Shown piece by piece: positions 27,825-35,349 of a stretch of 35,349 nucleotides of DNA (position 1 is the stretch's first letter; every line of letters starts with the position of its first letter). The stretch comes from an uncultured Nitratifractor sp. (GTDB taxonomy: Bacteria; Campylobacterota; Campylobacteria; Campylobacterales; Sulfurovaceae). The notes beneath the pieces are model-generated. The model was not told the origin of the DNA. It saw only the letters and a program-made list of their open reading frames with translations, and did no database searches. The position numbers and the translations under genes were made by a program. The stretch spans positions 1-35,349 of the forward strand of contig CAMZLH010000016.1 in the NCBI GenBank assembly GCA_947311565.1. Direction: 5' to 3'.

Positions 27825-28788
27825 TATCTATCCCTGCTGCTATTAAATCGTGTATATGGATCGCTCCAATTAGCCTACTCTCTTTGTCTGTTACTATTAA
27901 AAGTTGTATCTTTTTACTCTCTATAATTTTAAGTGCATCTACTGCTAAAATATTCTCTTCACTAATTACAAAAGGATCTCTCGTCATAACATCACCTATC
28001 GCATTATCAAAGCTAAACTCATCTTTTAGAAGTGCTCTTCTTAAGTCTCCATCACTAAAAACTCCTACAACTTTACCATCTTTCTCTACTACTATATTAC
28101 CCAGTTTACCCTCACTCATAGTAACTATAGCACTCTTTAGCAATCTCTCTTCACTTACTGTAGGTAGCTTATCTTTAGGTATTAAAAAGTGATTAGCTTT
28201 TAGATATAATCTCTTACCTAAAGCCCCAGCTGGATGGAACTTTGCAAAATCCTCTTTTTTAAAACCACGAAGCTCAATTAAAGCTACAGCTAAAGCATCT
28301 CCAAGGGCAAGTGTTAATGTTGTACTAGCAGTCGGAGCAACACCAAGAGGACACGCCTCTTTAACTACACTTATATCGATATGTGCATCACTAAACTGAC
28401 CAAGAGTAGACTCTCTACTTCTACTCATAGCAATAATTGGAATATTGAAGTTCTTGATATGTGGTAAAAGATTTGTAAGCTCTTCGCTAGAGCCACTATA
28501 ACTTATCGCTAATACTCCATCATCTTTACTAATCATACCTAAATCACCATGCATAGCCTCTGATGGATGAAGAAAAAAACTACTTGTTCCTGTACTTGCA
28601 AGTGTGGCGGCTATCTTAGCACCTATATGCCCAGATTTTCCAATACCAATTACAACAAGCTTTCCTTTTAAAGATAAAATAAGATCAACAGCCTTCTCAA
28701 ACTCTTCCCCTACTCTATCTTTTGAAGCCAATAGTGCAGCAGCTTCTATCTCTAAAGTCTCTTTTGCATATAAGCTTGCACTCTTCAT
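27811..28788 (-). CDS. D-arabinose-5-phosphate isomerase, KpsF/GutQ family (SIS + CBS domains)
   Basis: VIGIGKSGHIGAKIAATLASTGTSSFFLHPSEAMHGDLGMI, ISYSGSSEEL; C-terminal CBS pair. Confidence 0.95.
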   Translation of the reverse strand: MKSASLYAKETLEIEAAALLASKDRVGEEFEKAVDLILSLKGKLVVIGIGKSGHIGAKIAATLASTGTSSFFLHPSEAMHGDLGMISKDDGVLAISYSGSSEELTNLLPHIKNFNIPIIAMSRSRESTLGQFSDAHIDISVVKEACPLGVAPTASTTLTLALGDALAVALIELRGFKKEDFAKFHPAGALGKRLYLKANHFLIPKDKLPTVSEERLLKSAIVTMSEGKLGNIVVEKDGKVVGVFSDGDLRRALLKDEFSFDNAIGDVMTRDPFVISEENILAVDALKIIESKKIQLLIVTDKESRLIGAIHIHDLIAAGIDSENK

Positions 28789-28812
28789 AGCTCTCCTCCC
28801 TCTTACCGCTAT

Positions 28813-30861
28813 TTATACCATAAATATTGTAGGTATAATAAATGGATAACTCTTATACTGCTTTATAATAAATTTTCTTACTATATTTCTTACATCATCC
28901 TCTATAACTTTTGCATTTGCACTCTTTTCGCTAGAGCTTGTTAATAGATGCTTTTCGATTAAGTCAGCAATAGACTTCTCAAATCTTTTACTATCCTTAT
29001 TAGATACTAGACCATGTGTCATTACAACTGGTTTGCATGCTAATTTAGCATTTTGTGTATCTATTTGAACTACAATATTAACTATACCCTCTGTTGCTAA
29101 CTTTTGTCTATCGTTTACAACTTCTGAGAAAATCTCTTTATTACTTTGGTTATCAATATATCTTTTACCAGTTTTAACTGTTTTTACTTTTTTAAGGTAT
29201 TTTGGTGTAATTTCAATTTGGTCACCATCGCTCATAAGTAAAATATTTCTCTCATCTACACCACAAGTAACTGCTGTTTTTGCATGTGCATTTATATGGT
29301 TATACTCCCCATGAACAGGTAAAAAGAACTTAGGCTGCGCAAGGCGAAGTATCAATTTTTGCTCCTCTTGGCTAGCATGTCCAGATACATGAATATCGCT
29401 AAACTCTTTATATCTAATAGTTACGCCACTCTTTAAAAGAAGATTCATCAATTTAGATACAGAAGCTTCATTTCCAGGAATTGCACTAGCACTAATAATA
29501 ATAGTATCACTTGGCTTTAACCTAATGTGTCTATGTTCATCTGTTGCCATTCTACTAAGTGCTGCCATTGTCTCACCCTGAGAGCCCGTAGTAACAACTA
29601 ATATTTCACTATCTTTATATCTATTAACTTCATGTGGTTCTATAAAGTGCTTATCATCTATATCTACATATCCTAATCTTCTAGTCGTCTCTATATTTCT
29701 CTCCATAGAGCGTCCTATTACACAAATTTTACGTCCATGCTGAACACCTCTACTCATAGCTTGATAAATTCTATGCACATTAGATGAGAATGTAGACATA
29801 ATAACTCTACCAGTAGCTTTTTCAAACAAAGCATCAAATGTCTTACCAACTACTATCTCACTCTTAGTAAAGCCAGGTGAGTGTGAATTTGTAGAGTCAC
29901 TAAATAGGCAAAGTACACCCTTCTCTCCATAATATGCCCATCTGTGAAGATCCATAGTTAAACCATCAACTGGAGTATGATCTATCTTAAAATCTGCCGT
30001 GTGCATTAATATTCCAGCTGGCGTCTCTACCGCTAAAGAGCAAGCATCTACAATTGAATGGGTATTATGAAGCCACTCAATCTTCATATCTCCAATTTCG
30101 TAAATCTCTCTTTTAATTACATACCTAAAGTACTTTTTATCTGCACTTAACCTATGCTCATCAAACTTATTTGCAATCATAGCAAGTGCTAATGGAGTAC
30201 CATAAATTGGAAATTTAAGCTCTTTAAACAGATACGCAATCGCACCAATATGATCCTCATGTGCATGTGTTATTACAATAGCTTTTATCTTATCTTTAAT
30301 AGCGTGTAAATAGCTAAAATCTGGAACTAAAATATCAACACCATGCATAGTCTCATCTGGAAAGCTCATACCAACATCTATAACAACTGCTGTTGTATCT
30401 GTCTCTAAAACAGCAATATTCCCACCAATCTCTCCAAGACCACCAAGTGGAGTAAATCTTACCTTACCGCCATTATTTATGTTAATCTTTTTCCATGGTT
30501 CCATTCTTTGTTGCTGAACTCTATGGTTCTCCATAATAGCTTTTTTCATATCATCTGGAACTGTAGTATCTACCTTAAGACGGTTTGGACCTCTACTATT
30601 TCTATTTTGGTTATTTCTAGCAGCATTTCTACGACTGTTAGAGTTTTTGTTAGATCTATTTTTATTAGTGTTAGTATTTCGGTTAGGATTACTATTTCTG
30701 TTAGAGCTATTTTGTTGATTTTGATTATTTGCATTGCTCTTTTGGCTATTTTGATTAGAAGAAGCATTTTTATTGTTTCTAAATGGATTAGCAGATCTCT
30801 TTTTTTGGTTATTTTGATTCTCTTGCGAGCTATTTTGCCCCTCTTTGTTCTCTTGACTCAT
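28813..30861 (-). CDS. rnj: ribonuclease J with Asn/Gln-rich N-terminal extension
   Basis: Metallo-beta-lactamase/beta-CASP core: RFTPLGGLGEIGGNIAVLE, ITHAHEDHIGAIAYL, TADFKIDHTPVDG, SDSTNSHSPGFTKSE, PVHGEYNHINAHAKTA. ATG at 30861 with AAAGGA upstream; ORF-track start is 30921. Confidence 0.94.
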   Translation of the reverse strand: MSQENKEGQNSSQENQNNQKKRSANPFRNNKNASSNQNSQKSNANNQNQQNSSNRNSNPNRNTNTNKNRSNKNSNSRRNAARNNQNRNSRGPNRLKVDTTVPDDMKKAIMENHRVQQQRMEPWKKININNGGKVRFTPLGGLGEIGGNIAVLETDTTAVVIDVGMSFPDETMHGVDILVPDFSYLHAIKDKIKAIVITHAHEDHIGAIAYLFKELKFPIYGTPLALAMIANKFDEHRLSADKKYFRYVIKREIYEIGDMKIEWLHNTHSIVDACSLAVETPAGILMHTADFKIDHTPVDGLTMDLHRWAYYGEKGVLCLFSDSTNSHSPGFTKSEIVVGKTFDALFEKATGRVIMSTFSSNVHRIYQAMSRGVQHGRKICVIGRSMERNIETTRRLGYVDIDDKHFIEPHEVNRYKDSEILVVTTGSQGETMAALSRMATDEHRHIRLKPSDTIIISASAIPGNEASVSKLMNLLLKSGVTIRYKEFSDIHVSGHASQEEQKLILRLAQPKFFLPVHGEYNHINAHAKTAVTCGVDERNILLMSDGDQIEITPKYLKKVKTVKTGKRYIDNQSNKEIFSEVVNDRQKLATEGIVNIVVQIDTQNAKLACKPVVMTHGLVSNKDSKRFEKSIADLIEKHLLTSSSEKSANAKVIEDDVRNIVRKFIIKQYKSYPFIIPTIFMV

Positions 30862-31660
30862 CTTTTCTATCCTTTTTAAATTCTTTGTACAGAAGATGAA
30901 ACTTAGACAACTCAAGTTCATGGGCTCTAGCAGTTAAACTAATATCTAAATTAGAAAAAACATTAGATATTAAATCTTTAGCATAAAAATTAGATAAGTT
31001 TTTATATAGCGTCTTTCTTGGCTGTTTTGTAGCAACTTTTAAAAACTCTTCAAAAGCTCTATCGTTTAAACTACTACTCTTTTCAATATATAAAATTGCC
31101 GATGTTACCTTAGGTTGTGGCTCAAATGCCTCTTTCGGTACATCAAATAGTAGCTCTACATTGCCAATAGTTTGAGATAAAATAGCCAAAGAACCAAAGT
31201 TTTTATCGCCCCTTGTGGCTGCAAATTTCTGAGCAACCTCTTTTTGAACCATAACTAAAACTCTTTTACAATTTTTATCACCTAGTGCATTTAACACTAT
31301 TTTTGTCGCTATATAGTATGGTAAATTAGCTACTAAAGAGTACTCCTTCTCTAGTAAACTATCACCATGTTCTAATATATCTTTACAAAGTAACTCTAAT
31401 TTACCACTACTAATAGGCTCTTTAAATTCACTCTTTAGATACTCACATAGTCTCTTATCTACCTCATATGCCCTAACTTGCCCAACTCTTAAAAGCTGTC
31501 TAGTTAAATCACCTAAGCCAGGCCCAATCTCTACAAATGGTAGATTATCATTGGGAATCGATTCGATGATTTTATTTAATACTGTACTATCTTTTAAAAA
31601 ATTCTGTCCAAATCTTTTATCTGCAATTTTTGCAGCATTATTACCTAAATTTTTATACAT
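30830..31660 (-). CDS. rsmA: 16S rRNA dimethyladenosine transferase
   Basis: KRFGQNFLKDSTVLNKII, VEIGPGLGDLTRQLL, LVANLPYYIATKIVLNAL. Confidence 0.96.
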   Translation of the reverse strand: MYKNLGNNAAKIADKRFGQNFLKDSTVLNKIIESIPNDNLPFVEIGPGLGDLTRQLLRVGQVRAYEVDKRLCEYLKSEFKEPISSGKLELLCKDILEHGDSLLEKEYSLVANLPYYIATKIVLNALGDKNCKRVLVMVQKEVAQKFAATRGDKNFGSLAILSQTIGNVELLFDVPKEAFEPQPKVTSAILYIEKSSSLNDRAFEEFLKVATKQPRKTLYKNLSNFYAKDLISNVFSNLDISLTARAHELELSKFHLLYKEFKKDRKDESREQRGAK

Positions 31661-31703
31661 TTTACTATAAAAAGCTTAAATAGAGGAGCCTGAAAGGCAA
31701 CTT

Positions 31704-32297
31704 CTATATCTTATTTATCTCAGCTCTACGATTTTTCGCATGACAAGCTGGTTCATTTATAGTACAAGTTGGATTACTCTCTCCATAACTTACGGTATCA
31801 ATTTTATCTGCACTTACCCCTGCACTTATTAAAAGAGTCTTAACAGCTTTCGCTCTCTTTAATCCTAATGCATGGTTATACTCATCAGTACCAAACTCAT
31901 CACAATTACCCTCTACTAAAAGTTTTGTACTCGATACCATACTCTTAATTTGCGGTAGGTCACTCATTAGTCTCTTAATTTGATCATCATCTAATGTGTA
32001 AGCATCACTTGCAAAATAGAGCATTTTTAAACCACTTTTACTAACACCATCACTACCTAAATACTTACCATTAGCACTAACTGCACCCTTTTTAAAGCTA
32101 TTTTTACTACTACCACCTGAACCCTTTACATCATCTAAAGAGCCTACGTTAATAGCATTATCTGGAATCACATTTCCAGACAATCCAGAGTTTACACCGC
32201 CACTGTGCCCACCAGGTAATGCTATAGGCATCTTTTTAGAACAGCCTGCAAACAATAGAGGTAGAGTAACAAGTGCCGTTAATAGTAATCTATTCAT
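31704..32297 (-). CDS. pal: peptidoglycan-associated (OmpA-family) lipoprotein Pal
   Basis: Lipobox LLFAGC; OmpA-like LLVEGNCDEFGTDEYNHALGLKRAKAVKTLLISAGV, NRRAEI. Confidence 0.95.
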   Translation of the reverse strand: MNRLLLTALVTLPLLFAGCSKKMPIALPGGHSGGVNSGLSGNVIPDNAINVGSLDDVKGSGGSSKNSFKKGAVSANGKYLGSDGVSKSGLKMLYFASDAYTLDDDQIKRLMSDLPQIKSMVSSTKLLVEGNCDEFGTDEYNHALGLKRAKAVKTLLISAGVSADKIDTVSYGESNPTCTINEPACHAKNRRAEINKI

Positions 32298-32398
32298 TAA
32301 TATTCTCCTACTTTGAAAAATCTTCTATATTATATCATAAAATATGAAAAATAATCAATTTTTAGCTATACTATCAATAAAAATATTAAAGGAACTCT

Positions 32399-33352
32399 AT
32401 GCGTCTCTTACTTTTACTATTTATACTCCCATTTTATCTATATTCACATAGTTATTCAACATGTGATGAGTGTACTAGGTTTATAAATAAAATGCATAAA
32501 AAATACCACTTTAGTAAAAGTTACTTAAAAAATTTATTAAATAATGCTACACATATGCAAGATGTACTAAATAGATATAACGGCACAGTAAAGGGTGCTA
32601 CAGACTACTCGTGGCACAGGTACAAAAGTAAAATTTTAATTAATGAAAGTGTAGATTTAGGTAAAGATTTTATGCAAAAGTACAGTAAATCTTTAGCTGC
32701 GGCAAATAGACAATTTGGTGTAGAAAAAGAGATTATAACTTCATTTATTAGAGTTGAAAGTAAATTTGGAATCTATGGAGGAGAATACTCTGTTTGGGAT
32801 GCACTTGTAACTCTTAGCTTTAATCCAAATAGAAAAAAAAGATTTTTTAAATCTGAACTAGAGAGCTTTTTAATACTATCTAGACGAGAACACCTAAACC
32901 CACTAGAAGTAAAAGGATCATTTGCAGGGGCCATGGGATGTGTACAACAAGTCCCCTCTGTATATTTAAGATATGGAGTAGATTTAAATAACGATGGCAA
33001 AAAAGATCCAAACTCAATACCAGACTGCATAGGCTCTATTGCTAAATTTTTAAGTAAAAACCACTGGATGAACAACCTAAAACCAGTTACTAAAATATCT
33101 GCTACAAATAGTAACTATTTAAAATTAAGAAGTGGATACAGAAGTTACTACCAATTAAGTACTCTTAAAAACTACGGAGTAAAAATACCAAACTGGTGGC
33201 AATACAACAAAGCCTACTACATAAGATTAAGAGATGGCAACAACTACAACCTATACCTAGGCAACAGAAACTACCGTATCATAACAAAATACAACGCCAG
33301 CAAACAATATGCCACAAGTATTGGATTATATTATAAGGCTTTAAAGAGGTAA
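32399..33352 (+). CDS. lytic murein transglycosylase, MltB-like
   Basis: FIRVESKFGIYGGEYSVWDALVTLSF, GSFAGAMGCVQQVPSVYLRYGVDLNNDGKKDPNSIPDCIGSIAKFL. Confidence 0.88.
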   Translation: MRLLLLLFILPFYLYSHSYSTCDECTRFINKMHKKYHFSKSYLKNLLNNATHMQDVLNRYNGTVKGATDYSWHRYKSKILINESVDLGKDFMQKYSKSLAAANRQFGVEKEIITSFIRVESKFGIYGGEYSVWDALVTLSFNPNRKKRFFKSELESFLILSRREHLNPLEVKGSFAGAMGCVQQVPSVYLRYGVDLNNDGKKDPNSIPDCIGSIAKFLSKNHWMNNLKPVTKISATNSNYLKLRSGYRSYYQLSTLKNYGVKIPNWWQYNKAYYIRLRDGNNYNLYLGNRNYRIITKYNASKQYATSIGLYYKALKR

Positions 33353-33356
33353 GTCT

Positions 33357-34328
33357 CTATTTACTTATATTATTCTCGTAATTGTCTATAAATTTTGCTA
33401 TAAAAATAGCTGTTTTTCTGCTACCTATTCTATTTAAATGGCTTCTATCCGCAAAAGAGTTATCACTTAAATTTAATTGTTTATGTAAATTAATATATAT
33501 ACCACCATTACTATTTACTATATATTTTACTTTTAATGCAAATTCACTCATTGAGTTTTTTACCCTCTTATCTCGCTCTATAATCTTTTTTCTATATGGG
33601 TTTTGTATTAGATAGAATTTAACTCCTTTTAAATATGCTATGTTTGCCATTTTGCCTATTGCTTCATATGATACTTCAGGCATATATCCAGGTTGTGCCC
33701 CACTCCATCTTCCTTTATCTGTATTATTTTTATCAATTTCTAAACCTACACTACCACTACTATCAAAAACTAATGATGTAAACTTATCTTTTTGCTGATA
33801 TTCTTTTGTCCATATTTTTTCCCTATTAATACAAAAAAGAATATTATTACACGATTTAAAGAGTAGTTTTATCTCTTCATATAGTGATAATTTATTTTTT
33901 AAATATAGTTTAATTAACTCTGGATTAAACTTTTTATATTTGTGCGTAACTCCCATATCTGTATATTGTGTAGAGTATATAACCCTTTTTAAATTAGGAA
34001 AAATATCTATTAGAGTATATAGCTGTTCACTTCTTTTAGTATAAGCACCATGAATTGATAAATTGAGTATATATTTTACTCTTTGTGAGTGCCCTTGCAA
34101 AATCTTACCACTTAAGTTGTTTACGCCAATGGAAGAGCCTATAATTAAAGTATCCACCCTTTTTATATCGATATTATCTTTAATAAATTTTATTTTTGCA
34201 TCAAAAAATATATTATCTGTAATTGGTAATGGATATTTTTGACTAAAATTGTAAATATAGTAACTATAGATAAAAAATATAGACCCAAATAGAAAAAATA
34301 ATAAGTATATATATTTTCTTGGTTTCAA
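33357..34328 (-). CDS. membrane-anchored SGNH-hydrolase-like protein
   Basis: N-terminal TM; TLIIGSSIGVNNLSG (block I-like Ser) and DRSHLNRIGSRKTA (D..H block V-like). TTG start with AGGAATT upstream. Confidence 0.6.
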   Translation of the reverse strand: MKPRKYIYLLFFLFGSIFFIYSYYIYNFSQKYPLPITDNIFFDAKIKFIKDNIDIKRVDTLIIGSSIGVNNLSGKILQGHSQRVKYILNLSIHGAYTKRSEQLYTLIDIFPNLKRVIYSTQYTDMGVTHKYKKFNPELIKLYLKNKLSLYEEIKLLFKSCNNILFCINREKIWTKEYQQKDKFTSLVFDSSGSVGLEIDKNNTDKGRWSGAQPGYMPEVSYEAIGKMANIAYLKGVKFYLIQNPYRKKIIERDKRVKNSMSEFALKVKYIVNSNGGIYINLHKQLNLSDNSFADRSHLNRIGSRKTAIFIAKFIDNYENNISK

Positions 34329-34348
34329 ATTAATTCCTATTTAGATAC

Positions 34349-34374
34349 TGCCCTGATTTTCCCAGACAACTTTG
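34349..34374. repeat. putative terminal inverted-repeat end of the IS3-family element
   Basis: TGCCCTGATTTTCCCAGACAACTTTG begins with TG and has an IS3-like terminal composition, about 25 bp past the transposase stop. The partner repeat is outside the window. Confidence 0.5.
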
Positions 34375-34398
34375 AACCATAATTTATTTCCACCTCAA

Positions 34399-35349
34399 TT
34401 ATGCCACCTTCTCTATAAAACTAAGATAAACACTCATCGGTTTTTGGTAGTTTAGTGATGAATGAAACCTCTTGAAATTGTATTTATAGATATATGCTTT
34501 AATTCCTTCTTTTAACTCCTTAATTGTTTTATAATCTGAAATGTATATATTGCTCTGTTTAAGTGTCCTAAAAAATCTTTCAATAATGATATTATCAATA
34601 GTTCTACCTTTGCCATTCATTGAAATTTTTATATTGTTACTTTTAAGTATTTGGGTATGCTCATAACTGGTATATTGACTCCCTTGGTCAGAGTTAAAAA
34701 TCTTTGGTGCAGGATATTTAGCTAATGCCATTTTAAGGACATCTGTTGCTAAAGTAGCATCCATGGAATTTGATAGCTTATATGCTAAGATAGCTCGAGT
34801 GTTCCAATCTATAATTGCAGCTAGATACATAAACCCTCCATTCATTCTAATATAAGTTATATCACCACTCCATACTTCATTTGGTGTATCTACATTGACG
34901 GCTTTTGTTGTCTTACCTGTTTTATACCAGTATGGTTTAAGTAGGTATGGATAAACTGGATGTTCTTTATCCTTCATACTCGGTACTCTCTTTTTTTGAG
35001 GATAGAGTGCCTGAATGCCTAGTATCCCCATATATTTAAGCACCCTGTTATTACCTATGGTATATCCATCCTCTAAGAGTTGCTGATGTATCATCCTATA
35101 ACCATATTCAGGATTATCAGTATAAATCTCATCGATTTGATTTAGTATTTTCAAATTATGGTTACTAAATGGTAGAGGCTTATAATAGAATCTACTTCTA
35201 TTTATACCTAAAAGCTTGATTTGTCTTGTCTTTGATAGTGTTGTGAGCTTGGAGTCGACAAGACTTTGTCTTTTAGATAAGTCCAAGCTCTTTAGCTTTC
35301 CCACTGCCCAATCTCTCTCTACTGTAGTTCTACCAAGTGCTTTTGCTAA
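34399..35349 (-). mobile_element. IS3-family insertion sequence transposase (DDE, rve domain), cut off by the right window edge
   Basis: INRSRFYYKP, NPEYGYRMIHQQL, NEVWSGDITYIRMNGGFMYLAAIIDW, IFNSDQGSQYTS, IERFFRTLKQSNIY, YNFKRFHSSLNYQKPMSVY. The frame stays open upstream of the GTG at 35304 to the window edge (LAKALGRTTVERDWAVGKLKSLDLSK), so the start lies outside. Confidence 0.95.

Noticed and set aside
27791-28849. Plus-strand ORFs antisense to the KpsF-like and RluB-like genes (27791..28192, 28604..28849)
   Set aside because: Shadow frames of strongly supported genes.
30560-30860. Repetitive-looking tract considered as a CRISPR-like or tandem repeat array
   Set aside because: It is in-frame Asn-codon-rich coding sequence for RNase J; no regular repeat-spacer structure. 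No CRISPR array was seen elsewhere by eye.
30508-30879. Plus-strand 123-aa ORF antisense to the rnj start
   Set aside because: Its I/V/S-rich repetitive sequence is the mirror of the Asn-rich coding repeats in rnj; no ribosome site or family recognised.

Overview
The window is an AT-rich, gene-dense chromosomal segment. Its gene content, the tmRNA tag and the Sox/CcoG/RNase J set fit a sulfur-oxidising Campylobacterota (epsilonproteobacterial) genome; this taxonomic call is inference. Most of it is housekeeping: ruvB, panB, trpA, lgt, a tmRNA gene, moaC, ccoG, tpx, mobA, rarA, rluB-like, kdsD/kpsF-like, rnj, rsmA/ksgA, pal and an mltB-like gene. The main accessory content is one contiguous minus-strand sulfur-oxidation cluster, soxC-soxD-soxX-soxY-soxZ-soxA-(SoxK-like)-soxB, followed by a MOSC-domain gene and a secreted DsrE-like gene (about 17.4-25.2 kb). 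The right edge holds an IS3-family transposase cut by the window boundary. It lies about 20 bp upstream of an intact SGNH-like envelope gene. I found no CRISPR array, rRNA, ordinary tRNA, prophage or clearly new defence system. The best follow-up candidates are the sox cluster architecture (monoheme SoxA plus SoxK-like protein), the MOSC/DsrE pair, a secreted ORFan with a Cys cluster and its palindrome, the Asn-rich RNase J extension, and the tmRNA locus layout.
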